Both the position numbers and the translations under genes were made by a program. A DNA stretch of 64,000 nucleotides from Weissella confusa (lineage in GTDB: Bacteria; Bacillota; Bacilli; Lactobacillales; Lactobacillaceae): assembly GCA_041871065.1 (NCBI GenBank), contig CP168942.1, positions 26,001 through 90,000 on the forward strand. The letters run 5' to 3'. Below, one piece after another: positions 15,793 through 24,043 of this stretch (the stretch's first letter is position 1; every line of letters begins with the position of its first letter). The notes below the pieces were generated by a model, which did no database searches, was not told the origin of the DNA, and was given only the letters and a program-made list of their open reading frames with translations.

Positions 15793-16683
15793 TTAACTTT
15801 TTCCTTTATTTCGGATAATTTTTCTGCTGAAGTGCTTCAAAATGGCTTTCTTATCGCGTTTTGAAGGGAAAAGTTCTTCCAAACTTGCTGTGACAATTGT
15901 ACCAATCAGGGCAGCCATGGCAATGAAATTGATCCACAGCAAGACGATAATGGCTGAACTAAGTGCTTGGTAAAAAGTGTAGGCCTGTGAAGCGAGGTTC
16001 ACGTACCACCCGAAAATCTTTGTTAGCCACAACACGAGGGCAACTTGAATGGTCGTGCCAGTCAAAGCCCATTGTAAACGAGGCTTTTTAACCGGTAACA
16101 CCCAATTAAAGAGGGCAGCGCCAATGAACAAACCAGTAGCGACAACCGGTAGCTTGGCCGACTCAATTTGGCGGACGATGTGGCTACTGATTGGCAATGC
16201 TTCGAGGATGTTCGATCCAACTGAGGCAATCAAAATGAGGACACCCATAATACCAAGTACTAAAATCATCCACGCCATTGAAATAAAGCGGTCGATGATG
16301 GCGATGTTCTTTGGTTGCACGCCGTAGATGCCGTTTTGAGCAGTACGGATTGAGGCGACCACACGTGAGAGTGACCAAAGCGTAATCACAATTGATGCAG
16401 ACAATACACCAACCCCGTTGTGGCCGAGGATTGACTCGATGATTGGTCTTACGAACCCGTAAACAGATTTTGGCACGGCCCACTGTACGTAACTAAGGGC
16501 TGTTGTAATTGTGAGCCCGAAGTACGGCAAGAGGGTTGCGATAATGATAATCGCTGGGAAAATCGACAATAGGCCAAAGTAAGCAACCGAAGAACTAGCC
16601 GTTACGATATCGACACGCATCGAAACGTCAATGATGGTTTTTACATAGCGGTTATTGAAGATGGCATGTAGTGCTTTTTTCAA
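15793..16683 (-). CDS. YihY/BrkB family membrane protein
   Basis: 296 aa with about six membrane segments. The family was once called ribonuclease BN by mistake; its true role is unclear (transport or virulence-associated). Family motifs seen: A-S-S-S-V-A-Y-F-G-L-L-S-I-F-P at residues 29-43, the central N-W-V-L-P and the I-V-L-L-W-I-N-F near residue 250. The start is TTG with AAAGGAG 9 bases upstream; no ATG is suitably placed. The C-terminus is basic and cytoplasmic. No terminator was seen directly after it other than the downstream RNA's own. Confidence 0.88.
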   Translation of the reverse strand: MKKALHAIFNNRYVKTIIDVSMRVDIVTASSSVAYFGLLSIFPAIIIIATLLPYFGLTITTALSYVQWAVPKSVYGFVRPIIESILGHNGVGVLSASIVITLWSLSRVVASIRTAQNGIYGVQPKNIAIIDRFISMAWMILVLGIMGVLILIASVGSNILEALPISSHIVRQIESAKLPVVATGLFIGAALFNWVLPVKKPRLQWALTGTTIQVALVLWLTKIFGWYVNLASQAYTFYQALSSAIIVLLWINFIAMAALIGTIVTASLEELFPSKRDKKAILKHFSRKIIRNKGKS

Positions 16684-16729
16684 ATTCGGTTACTCCTTTC
16701 GGCACTGATAGTATTTATTTTAACAAAAT

Positions 16730-16763
16730 AAACCGGTATCAGTTAGTTCTGATACCGGTTTTG
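16730..16763 (-). terminator. Terminator after the sugar transporter gene
   Basis: On the minus strand stem AAACCGGTATCAG / CTGATACCGGTTT is followed by ATTTTG. It separates xylT from the YihY gene. Confidence 0.85.
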
Positions 16764-16773
16764 TTACTTGTAA

Positions 16774-18159
16774 TTAGTGTTGAATCATCGCACCGTGTGG
16801 AACTGCACCAGTTGCAGAATCCTTAGCGCTTTGGTGGAGCATGCTTTCAATCTCTTCAAGTGAGCGGCCGCGTGTTTCGAAGACGAAGTGCTTTACGAAT
16901 AATGAACCAAGCACACACATAACAGCGAAGGCACCGAAGATAATTGGCATTGAGAAGTGTTCCAACAAGACAGGGAACATCAATGACACAAGCAAGTTTG
17001 CACCCCAGTTAATCAATGATGAGAAGCCAACGCCGACACCACGGACAGACAATGGGAAGACTTCACCAATCATGGTCCACATGATTGGACCCCAAGTTGC
17101 GCAGAAGAAGATGAGGTAGAAGGCCATTGCGACGATTGTGACGTATGACATGATACCTGTAACAGATAGGCTAGTTAAGATAGACAAAGCAATCAATGAA
17201 ACGGCCATACCGAAGCCACCAATCAATAGCCATTCCTTGCGGCCACGAGTTTCCATTACACGAACAGCCCAGGCAGTAATCAAAACGTTAACGGTTCCAA
17301 GACCGACAGTTCCCATTAGTGAGGCGCTATCACCCATGCCGATAGTCTTAAAAATAGTTGGGGCATAGTACAAAACCGTATTGATACCCATGAATTGTTG
17401 GAAGATAGCCATACCGACACCGATAATCAATGCAGGACGAACGAACTTTGAGAACAATTCCTTGAAACCGCCAAGCTTGACGTCTTCAGCGTTTTCCATT
17501 TCGGCCAATTCAGCCTTAGCTTCTTCAGGTGTGCGAAGCATGTTCAAAACTTGCAACGCTTCATCAAACTTCTTAATGCGACCTAGATAACGAGGTGACT
17601 CAGGCAAGAAAATACCACCGATGAAGAGGATTGCTGATGGTAGGGCCGCGAAGCCAAGCATCCAACGCCATGACACGGTGTGTGCTAGGCCAGAGAAGCC
17701 AAGGTTAACCAAGTAAGCCATCAAAATACCCGTCATAACCATCAATTGGTTAAGTGAGGTTAGTGATCCACGCATTTTAGCGGGCGCAACTTCGGCTAAG
17801 TAGGTTGGCACAAGGGCTGAGGCACCACCAACGGCTACACCAAGAACGACACGGCTAGCAACCAAAACGCCAAAGTCAGGTGAAAAGGCTGAACCTAGTG
17901 ATCCAATGAAGAAGATGAGGGCTGCAACCATTACCATCTTCTTACGACCAAAGCGGTCTGAAAGAGGACCGATTGACATGGCACCAATCATGGCACCAAG
18001 CAAAACTGATGAGACCACAATTCCTTCTTCCAAGGCGTTTAGGCCAAGAGTACGTTGTACATAGAGAATGGCACCTGAGATAACCCCAGTGTCATAACCG
18101 AATAGGAGACCACCTAGGGCTCCGAAAAAATAAATTAAACGAGGTGAGATTTTACGCAT
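16774..18159 (-). CDS. xylT: Sugar porter family MFS transporter, probable D-xylose:H+ symporter
   Basis: 461 aa from the second in-frame ATG (18159), which has better spacing to AAAGCGAG than the first at 18168. Twelve membrane segments. Sugar-porter signatures: G-x-L-F-G-Y-D-T-G-V-I-S-G near the start, D-R-F-G-R-K-K after helix 2, P-E-S-P-R-Y-L in the central loop, and E-T-R-G-R-S-L-E-E-I-E at the end. The position beside xynB and the xylose genes suggests xylose (possibly arabinose or glucose) as substrate. A cre site overlaps the likely promoter, whereas no XylR-type operator was found upstream. Confidence 0.85.
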   Translation of the reverse strand: MRKISPRLIYFFGALGGLLFGYDTGVISGAILYVQRTLGLNALEEGIVVSSVLLGAMIGAMSIGPLSDRFGRKKMVMVAALIFFIGSLGSAFSPDFGVLVASRVVLGVAVGGASALVPTYLAEVAPAKMRGSLTSLNQLMVMTGILMAYLVNLGFSGLAHTVSWRWMLGFAALPSAILFIGGIFLPESPRYLGRIKKFDEALQVLNMLRTPEEAKAELAEMENAEDVKLGGFKELFSKFVRPALIIGVGMAIFQQFMGINTVLYYAPTIFKTIGMGDSASLMGTVGLGTVNVLITAWAVRVMETRGRKEWLLIGGFGMAVSLIALSILTSLSVTGIMSYVTIVAMAFYLIFFCATWGPIMWTMIGEVFPLSVRGVGVGFSSLINWGANLLVSLMFPVLLEHFSMPIIFGAFAVMCVLGSLFVKHFVFETRGRSLEEIESMLHQSAKDSATGAVPHGAMIQH

Positions 18160-18216
18160 GATTTGCATACTCGCTTTCTAAAGGATAATTTCTAGATTAA
18201 CGTTACGTTTTTCACT

Positions 18217-18245
18217 TTTTATGAAAACGGTAACAACTCAGTCAA
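18217..18245 (-). promoter_or_regulatory. Candidate xylT promoter with overlapping cre site
   Basis: The minus strand reads TTGACT, 17 bases, ATAAAA. Inside it, 18222-18235 (plus strand TGAAAACGGTAACA) matches the CcpA consensus TGWNANCGNTNWCA at every position. CcpA binding here would block the promoter in glucose. A weaker cre-like copy with one mismatch lies at 18290-18303. Confidence 0.6.
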
Positions 18246-18360
18246 CATAAACAACTATACGCTTACTAAAAGGAATTGTTAAGTGAATTTGTTATTGTTT
18301 TCACAAAAATGTGTGCGAATTACGCCACATATTATGTCTGATGAAGGGCGAAGCAACGCA

Positions 18361-18396
18361 AAAAAACGCCTAACAGAAAACTGTTAGGCGTTTTGG
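18361..18396 (-). terminator. Terminator after xynB
   Basis: Stem AACGCCTAACAG / CTGTTAGGCGTT with an AAAA loop, flanked by six As on the left (Ts on the minus strand) and four Ts on the right. Confidence 0.88.
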
Positions 18397-18407
18397 TTAT
18401 TCAGATA

Positions 18408-20096
18408 TTAGCCGAAGCGTGATTCTGAAGCTTCCCATGAGTATGATCCGTCTTCAAGTTGCTTGTCGCCAAGTTCCTTGTAGTCGAAGTAGTCGAATTC
18501 AGCAGTAGTGTCGTAACCTGAGTAGTCGACAGCTGCCAAACCAACGTAAGCACCCGTGAAGAATCCACCGTATGATTGTACAACGTAGTCATCTGACAAG
18601 ACTGCGGCGTCCAATACAACTGGTACTTCAGTCCAGTCAGTACCGTTGAATGAGTACTCGTACGTGTATGATTCCTTACGAACCTTCGTCTTGAACCATA
18701 CGTATTCAGTACCTTCAGGGATTACGATAGCATCGTCCTTCAAGTATGACGTGTAAGTTCCGTTACGTTGTCCACCCTTGTTCTCGGCAACTTCGATTAC
18801 GCTTTGACCTTCGTCGTTCTTCGTAATGAAGATCCATGACCAGTGTGAGTGGTTGTAGTAGTTCGTCAAACCAGCCATTGATTGGTATGAGAATGGGTTG
18901 AACTTAACCTTAGTTTCAGCATCAAAGTAGAATGCTTGCCAACGACGAGCAATCAATGACAAGTCGTGGTAGTTAACCAATGATCCGCGACCGATCAACT
19001 TCAATGAACCATCACCAGTTGAACCGAACTCTTCTGAGAATGGTACACGCAACGTGTTCCAGTTCATGTCCAACTTAGCGTCAGTAAACTCATCGTGTTG
19101 TGAGTGGTCAGCAGGAGCTTCAGTCAAGATAGCATCCTTAGGAGCTTCAACGAACGTTTGTCCACCGTGTCCACCAACAACGCGTGGCCAACCAGCTTCG
19201 TCCCATTCAACCTTTTGGATTGACGTCTCACGTCCCAAAGTTGACCATCCACGTGGGTCAGTTGATGACTCAGTCTCGTGGTTCCATGGACGAGCAGTCA
19301 ATGATGCGTAGTACCACTCACCACCTGGTGTGTCGACCAATGCACCGTGACCTTGCTTTTGCAAGTAAGTGTATGGCGTGTCGAAGTTCGTCAAGAATGG
19401 ACCATCAGGCTCAACAACGAATGACTTCTCATCCAAGCTCTTTGAACGAGCAACAACTTCTTGGTGAGTGAAGACAGTTCCACCTTCAGCAGCGAATAGG
19501 TAGTATTCACCGTTGATCTTGTACAAGTGAGGACCTTCAACCAACTTAACGTCAGTTCCTTCGAAGATCGTGCGAGCCGTTTCTGGCTTCAACTTCATCG
19601 TATCAGTATCAAATTCAGTCAACGTAATACCATCAAATGGGTGGTGGTATTCACGGTGATCCCAAGTTTGTTGTACCAAGTACTTGCGACCGTCTTCATC
19701 GTGGAACAATGAAGCGTCGAAACCAACTCCGTTAACACGGATAGGTGCTGACCAAGGACCTTCGATGTTCTCGGCAGTCGTCAAGTAGTTCGTCATATCC
19801 TTGAAGGCACCGTCAGTGATCTTAACGTCAGTGTAGATCAACCAGAACTTGCCGTCTGCGTATGACAAGTCTGGGGCCCAGATACCACCTGATGAAGGGT
19901 TACCCTTCATGTCCAAAAGTTCAACAGTATCAAGAACGTTCGTTACCAAGTTCCAGTGAACCATGTCCTTTGATGCGTGAATGCGGACACCAGGGAACCA
20001 TTCGAAAGTTGACGTTGCAATGTAGTACGTGTCTTCAACACGGATGATTGATGGATCTGAGTTGAATCCAGGCAATACAGGATTTTGAATTTGCAT
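18408..20096 (-). CDS. xynB: GH43 beta-xylosidase acting on xylo-oligosaccharides
   Basis: 562 aa from the ATG at 20096, preceded by AAGGAGC; the open frame extends further but this is where homology begins. It releases xylose from short xylo-oligosaccharides in the cytoplasm (no signal peptide). GH43 five-blade catalytic domain, about 1-320, with Asp14 (N-S-D-P), Asp127 (G-F-D-A-S) and Glu187 (V-E-G-P-H), the same spacing as characterised GH43 xylosidases; a C-terminal beta-sandwich (about 330-540) completes it. Divergent from xynP, which would import the substrate. Promoter, XylR operator and cre site lie upstream after a 190-base leader. Confidence 0.95.
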   Translation of the reverse strand: MQIQNPVLPGFNSDPSIIRVEDTYYIATSTFEWFPGVRIHASKDMVHWNLVTNVLDTVELLDMKGNPSSGGIWAPDLSYADGKFWLIYTDVKITDGAFKDMTNYLTTAENIEGPWSAPIRVNGVGFDASLFHDEDGRKYLVQQTWDHREYHHPFDGITLTEFDTDTMKLKPETARTIFEGTDVKLVEGPHLYKINGEYYLFAAEGGTVFTHQEVVARSKSLDEKSFVVEPDGPFLTNFDTPYTYLQKQGHGALVDTPGGEWYYASLTARPWNHETESSTDPRGWSTLGRETSIQKVEWDEAGWPRVVGGHGGQTFVEAPKDAILTEAPADHSQHDEFTDAKLDMNWNTLRVPFSEEFGSTGDGSLKLIGRGSLVNYHDLSLIARRWQAFYFDAETKVKFNPFSYQSMAGLTNYYNHSHWSWIFITKNDEGQSVIEVAENKGGQRNGTYTSYLKDDAIVIPEGTEYVWFKTKVRKESYTYEYSFNGTDWTEVPVVLDAAVLSDDYVVQSYGGFFTGAYVGLAAVDYSGYDTTAEFDYFDYKELGDKQLEDGSYSWEASESRFG

Positions 20097-20178
20097 TGTG
20101 AGATGCTCCTTGTGAGATATAGTGTGTATGTGTCCCGATACGTGTGAGAGTCGGGCAAGCAACGCAGTTCGTGAGATG

Positions 20179-20223
20179 CGCTGTATAAAAGTCTTAATCA
20201 TTGATTGACACTTTTATACAGCG
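20179..20223 (-). repeat. Perfect 14-bp inverted repeat in the xynB leader
   Basis: Arms CGCTGTATAAAAGT (20179-20192) and ACTTTTATACAGCG (20210-20223) are exact reverse complements with a 17-base loop. The hairpin lies between the xynB promoter and start. No T run follows on either strand, so it is not a simple terminator. A smaller CCCGA/TCGGG stem follows at about 20133-20154. Confidence 0.7.
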
Positions 20224-20259
20224 GACGTTAATCGTAATGTTAATGTCTGAACAACTCCG

Positions 20260-20273
20260 TGAAAACGTTACCA
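20260..20273 (-). promoter_or_regulatory. cre-like site downstream of the xynB start point
   Basis: Minus strand TGGTAACGTTTTCA matches the CcpA consensus except for one base. It lies about 20 bases inside the transcribed region, a usual roadblock position. Confidence 0.6.
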
Positions 20274-20289
20274 TTTACTTTGTAGTCAT

Positions 20290-20324
20290 AATATAACACA
20301 GTTAGTTTGCTAAGACAACCAACT
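20290..20324 (-). promoter_or_regulatory. xynB promoter with XylR operator over the -35 box
   Basis: Promoter on the minus strand: TTGTCT (20318-20313), 17 bases, TATATT (20295-20290). Operator 20300-20324: AGTTAGTT-N9-AACCAACT on the plus strand, arms matching 7 of 8. The -35 hexamer occupies operator bases 7-12, so XylR binding would exclude RNA polymerase. Confidence 0.75.
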
Positions 20325-20586
20325 ATATTGAACGACACTTCACAAACTGTGAATTAAGGCGCGTTGCAGCTAGTTATTCGCAAGATATGATAATGATGCG
20401 AGACTTTCTTCCTATATAATGAGAACTATTATAATCCTGTTACCTTAGAAACGATGATTAATCTTAGAAAACGGATAGAACAGATCTATCCGCAATAATG
20501 ACCCAAATATAACGGCTAGTTTTGTTTTCAGGAGCCGATACACTTACATAATCCCAGCGGAGAGATTGTTACAAAATGAACTAATG

Positions 20587-20600
20587 TGTTAGCGTTTTCA
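20587..20600 (+). promoter_or_regulatory. cre site upstream of xynP
   Basis: TGTTAGCGTTTTCA fits the CcpA consensus TGWNANCGNTNWCA at every position. It lies about 76 bases upstream of the xynP -35 box. Confidence 0.65.
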
Positions 20601-20669
20601 AAACCTATTATGTTGCGATGTGCCGTATTTGGTACACGTTACATGTGAATGGCAAAACTAATTTTCCTA

Positions 20670-20704
20670 AGTTGGTTGCGCACAAAAACCAACTGTGTTA
20701 TTGT
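20670..20704 (+). promoter_or_regulatory. xynP promoter with XylR operator over the -35 box
   Basis: Operator 20670-20694: AGTTGGTT-N9-AACCAACT with perfect 8-bp arms. Promoter: TTGCGC (20676-20681), 17 bases, TATTGT (20699-20704). The -35 hexamer again occupies operator bases 7-12, the same geometry as at xynB on the other strand. Confidence 0.7.
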
Positions 20705-20776
20705 TAGCTTGTTGAAAAATGAATGCGATTTCATTTTGAAGTTATTTTGTCTTTTATTAAGAAGGGGTTAGAGTTT

Positions 20777-22243
20777 ATGGCTGCTGATGTCAAAAACAAC
20801 GAGTACGCCAAGTTAACGACCGCAGAACGTGTCGGATATGGACTTGGTGATTTCGCTCAAAACTTGGTTTTCGGAACTGTTGGTGGTTTCCTAGCGGTTT
20901 ACATGCTACAAATCAACGCACTTCCTGCATTTATGGGAACGACATTGTTCCTTTTGGTTCGTGCACTTAACGCTGTTACTGATCCATTGATTGGTACGTT
21001 CGTTGACAAGCACATGTTCAAGGGTGGCGACAAGTACCGTCCTTGGTTGATGATTGCCGGTGTGCCATTGATGATTATGGCTGCCTTGCAATTCTTCCCA
21101 GCTTCATGGGCTTACCAAAACGCTTGGTGGGCAGGTATCTCATATGCTTTGACGGCTGTGATTTACTCATTCGTTAACATTCCTTACGGATCATTGAACG
21201 CTTCAATGACGCGTGACCCAGACGAAATTGACAAGTTGACGTCAACTCGTATGATGTTGGCCAACATTGCCAACTTGTTGGTTTACACGTTGTTCCCAAT
21301 GTTGCTTCAAATGGCTGCACCTGCTGCCCGCGAAATGAAGGACACTGGATTGTTCGGTTTGAAGTTGGAAATGGGTGACTACTTGGCTCGTTCAGCTGGA
21401 CCTGCTTGGTTCCGCACTTGGGCTATCTACGGTGCAATCGGTGCCGTAGCCTTGGTTATCACGTACTTCGTAACGAAGGAACGTATCAAGACGACTAAGG
21501 AAGCTTCAGAAGATGTTAAGGTTGCTGACTTGTGGTTGTCATTTAAGGCAAACAAGCCATTGCAAATCTTGGCATTGTTCTTCTTCTTGTCATTCTTGTT
21601 GATGTTCTTCCAAAACACTGTGTTCTCATTGTTCGTTCAATTTAACACGGGTCACTCAGAGTGGATGGGTGCCATCGGTTTGATCGCTTCAATCCCTGGT
21701 ATCTTCTTCCCAGCTCTATGGCCAAAGTTCCGTAACGTATTCGGAAAGAAGGGATTCTTCTACTTCTTCTTCGGAATGTTCATCGTTGGAACGTTGTTGT
21801 TGTGGGTATGGACTTGGAAGGGTATGCACGACAACTTGGCATTGGCCTACGTTGCTCGTTTCATCCACCAATTCGGTATCACGTCAGCTACTGGATTCAT
21901 GTGGGCTTTGGTTCCTGAAGTTGTTAACCACGGTGAGTTGGTAACTGGAAAGCGTGAAGCTGGACAAATCAACGCCATCATGGGATTGGCCTTCAAGTTT
22001 GGTATTACGATTGCCTCATTCGCTATGACTGTTATCGGTGTATTCGGATACAAGTCAGGTGCAACGGTGCAAACGGCTGCCGCACAACAAGGTATCAACG
22101 TTGCCATGGTATGGATTCCTATCGTGCTTGCTTTGGTTGCAATGTTCGTTATGGCTCGTTACCCATTGACTGAAATGGCAGTTAAGGAAAACAACGAGAA
22201 GCTTGACGCACGTCGCGCAAACATCATTGATTCAGAATTGTAA
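20777..22243 (+). CDS. xynP: GPH family oligosaccharide:cation symporter for xylosides
   Basis: 488 aa from the ATG at 20777, which has AAGGGG 9 bases upstream; the frame is open further up but that region carries the operator and promoter. Glycoside-pentoside-hexuronide symporters use a cation gradient; about twelve membrane segments are visible, beginning with R-V-G-Y-G-L-G-D-F-A-Q-N and followed by D-P-L-I-G-T-F-V-D, both GPH hallmarks. No C-terminal EIIA-like domain is attached. The divergent pairing with a GH43 xylosidase and the shared XylR operators indicate xylobiose or other xylo-oligosaccharides as substrate. Confidence 0.92.
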   Translation: MAADVKNNEYAKLTTAERVGYGLGDFAQNLVFGTVGGFLAVYMLQINALPAFMGTTLFLLVRALNAVTDPLIGTFVDKHMFKGGDKYRPWLMIAGVPLMIMAALQFFPASWAYQNAWWAGISYALTAVIYSFVNIPYGSLNASMTRDPDEIDKLTSTRMMLANIANLLVYTLFPMLLQMAAPAAREMKDTGLFGLKLEMGDYLARSAGPAWFRTWAIYGAIGAVALVITYFVTKERIKTTKEASEDVKVADLWLSFKANKPLQILALFFFLSFLLMFFQNTVFSLFVQFNTGHSEWMGAIGLIASIPGIFFPALWPKFRNVFGKKGFFYFFFGMFIVGTLLLWVWTWKGMHDNLALAYVARFIHQFGITSATGFMWALVPEVVNHGELVTGKREAGQINAIMGLAFKFGITIASFAMTVIGVFGYKSGATVQTAAAQQGINVAMVWIPIVLALVAMFVMARYPLTEMAVKENNEKLDARRANIIDSEL

Positions 22244-22293
22244 TTCATGACAATTTAAGCAGTTGCGGTAAACCGTAACTGGATGATCAAAAT

Positions 22294-22327
22294 AGGTATA
22301 GGTCTTCAACGGCTTATACCTGTTTTT
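22294..22327 (+). terminator. Terminator after xynP
   Basis: Stem AGGTATA / TATACCT (14-base loop) followed by GTTTTT. The rest of the 316-base gap to xylR holds a weak AGTTGCGG hairpin (22261-22280), a TATAAT at 22445-22450 and a leader hairpin. Confidence 0.65.
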
Positions 22328-22481
22328 CGTTTAGTTGCCCGATAAAATTGTCTAGGTGTTTAGATTTGTCAAAAAGTATTGCCAGATTAGCCACTTTTTT
22401 CGATTAAAATAAAGGGTGTTTCATTGAGGGGTAGTAAAAACCTGTATAATAATTTAGACAAAATAAAAAAATAACGACGAT

Positions 22482-22514
22482 TAAAACCTATCTATATGGT
22501 ATAAATAGGTTTTA
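22482..22514 (+). promoter_or_regulatory. Hairpin in the xylR leader
   Basis: TAAAACCTAT (22482-22491) and ATAGGTTTTA (22505-22514) are perfect complements between the TATAAT at 22445 and the xylR start. It resembles an attenuator but lacks a long T run. No AGTTRGTT operator occurs here, so xylR does not seem to repress itself through that site. Confidence 0.4.
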
Positions 22515-22559
22515 TCTTGAATTACTCAAAGTGGGTTTTAAGTTGCAGAAGGAGAAAGA

Positions 22560-23777
22560 ATGGTTTCGAAAGTAGACCAAGATGCGATGCGCGACACGAA
22601 CCGTAAACTGATGTTGCAAGCATTGTTTAATGCCCAGCAAACATCACGTAGCGAAATTGCAGAACAGATTGCTTTACATAAATCGACCGTCACGACAATT
22701 TATCGTGATGTCGAAGCAGATGGTTATATAGAAGAATTAGGTGAAGGAACCGTTTCGAAAGCTGGTGGACGCAAGCCAAAGCTGATTCGCTTCAATCGTC
22801 ACTATGGCTACATTGTTTCATTTGACTTGGGACGTAATCACCTCCGTTACTTGGTAGCACGCATTACGGGTGAAGTTATTTCACGTGGGCAAATGACGGT
22901 GTTGGGGATGCGTTATGCTGATTACAAGCGTGCGATGCTTTCTTATGTTGCGCAGCTAGGTGATATGCAAACGGATCATGGCTTAATCGGAATTGGGGTT
23001 GCCATTCACGGTGTTGTCGAGGATAACAAGGTACGCTACACGCCGTTCCATACCGAATTGGTAAATGAAGATTTGGCCAAGGATTTGGAAGAGGCATTAC
23101 ACGTACCCGTTATACTAGAAAACGAAGCCAACTTGGCTGCTGTATATTTGCGTGATTATCATGACTACGATGCAGCTGAAACGTTCCAAAACTTTACCGT
23201 TGTGAATATCCACAACGGTATTGGAGCCGGAATTATTCAAAATGGTCGCTTGTTCCGAGGGTTACATGGTGAAGCCGGAGAAATTGGACGCCAAGTTGTC
23301 TTAAACAATGATCAACTTGCTAAGGGTGAGTTCGATAACACAATTCATATTGAAGATTTGTACGCTGAAGATGCGATGTTAATCCGCTTGGGAGCGCTAA
23401 AAGGGCAAGAAGAAATTACCCGTGAAGATTTTCTTTCTCTATATATGGGTGGCGATGCAGATGCCAAAGCATTGATTGATGAATGGGTTCATGCAATCTG
23501 TCGAACAATCTATAACTTGGCACAGTACGCAGCGCCGGAAGCGGTGTTTGTTCACTCACGCTTCATTGCGGGGACGCCAGAGTTGCTTGATTACCTTTTA
23601 GAGACGTATCGTAAGATCGAACCTGAGTCAGCAACGCCATTGTACTTTGCTAAGAAGTCAGTTAATCGCGCGACACTTTCTGGTGGTGTTGCCATGGTAA
23701 CGCGTTCTTTGCTTGATATGATGGGCTACGAGTTGAACTTCGCGCTAGAAGAAGAAGATGCAGCCGAATCTAATTAG
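22560..23777 (+). CDS. xylR: ROK family xylose repressor
   Basis: 405 aa. An N-terminal winged helix-turn-helix (about 12-75, with S-R-S-E-I-A-E-Q-I-A-L-H-K-S-T-V-T) is joined to a ROK sugar-sensing domain (S-F-D-L-G near 88, then the N-E-A-N-L-A-A region and G-E-A-G-E-I-G near 235). In Firmicutes XylR binds paired GTTWGTT-type half sites and is released by xylose; glucose can act as anti-inducer. Three such operators lie at the xynB, xynP and xylA promoters around it. An AGGAGAAAG site precedes the ATG. The gene has its own terminator. Confidence 0.93.
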   Translation: MVSKVDQDAMRDTNRKLMLQALFNAQQTSRSEIAEQIALHKSTVTTIYRDVEADGYIEELGEGTVSKAGGRKPKLIRFNRHYGYIVSFDLGRNHLRYLVARITGEVISRGQMTVLGMRYADYKRAMLSYVAQLGDMQTDHGLIGIGVAIHGVVEDNKVRYTPFHTELVNEDLAKDLEEALHVPVILENEANLAAVYLRDYHDYDAAETFQNFTVVNIHNGIGAGIIQNGRLFRGLHGEAGEIGRQVVLNNDQLAKGEFDNTIHIEDLYAEDAMLIRLGALKGQEEITREDFLSLYMGGDADAKALIDEWVHAICRTIYNLAQYAAPEAVFVHSRFIAGTPELLDYLLETYRKIEPESATPLYFAKKSVNRATLSGGVAMVTRSLLDMMGYELNFALEEEDAAESN

Positions 23778-23840
23778 TTGTAAAAATTGCACAAATACGC
23801 TAATGAAAGCGTATTCAAAAATTAGAGTTTTTATAATTTT

Positions 23841-23874
23841 AAACGCCTAAACGCCCATGTTTAGGCGTTTTTGT
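23841..23874 (+). terminator. Terminator after xylR
   Basis: Stem AAACGCCTAAAC / GTTTAGGCGTTT then TTTG. Just before it, at 23804-23817, TGAAAGCGTATTCA is a palindromic cre-like sequence with one consensus mismatch, about 100 bases before the xylA promoter. Confidence 0.85.
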
Positions 23875-23916
23875 TATGTTTTTGAACGAATTGCGAAATT
23901 AATCACATACAAACGC

Positions 23917-23945
23917 TTGCATTCTGTGAATAGGTACCCTATAAT
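23917..23945 (+). promoter_or_regulatory. xylA promoter
   Basis: TTGCAT, an exact 17-base spacer and TATAAT: the best sigma-A promoter in the pentose cluster. Confidence 0.85.
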
Positions 23946-23955
23946 AAATCTCGTA

Positions 23956-23980
23956 AGTTAGTTGATTGCTTAAACCAACT
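23956..23980 (+). promoter_or_regulatory. XylR operator at xylA
   Basis: AGTTAGTT-N9-AACCAACT, matching the operators at xynB and xynP. Extended outward it is GTTAGTTG...CAACTAAC. It begins 10 bases after the -10 box, so it covers the initially transcribed region rather than the -35 box. Confidence 0.8.
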
Positions 23981-24043
23981 AACCAAAGCCAACCGGCTTT
24001 GATGATTAAAACAGATGATTTAAGAATTTTGGAGGATGACATA

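Noticed and set aside
20097..20201. 35-residue N-terminal extension of XynB
   Set aside because: The region lacks homology to GH43 proteins, is structured leader sequence, and the ATG at 20096 has an AAGGAGC site.
23966..24043. Upstream in-frame start for xylA
   Set aside because: It would begin inside the XylR operator; the ATG at 24044 has a GGAGG site and starts at the family's N-terminus.
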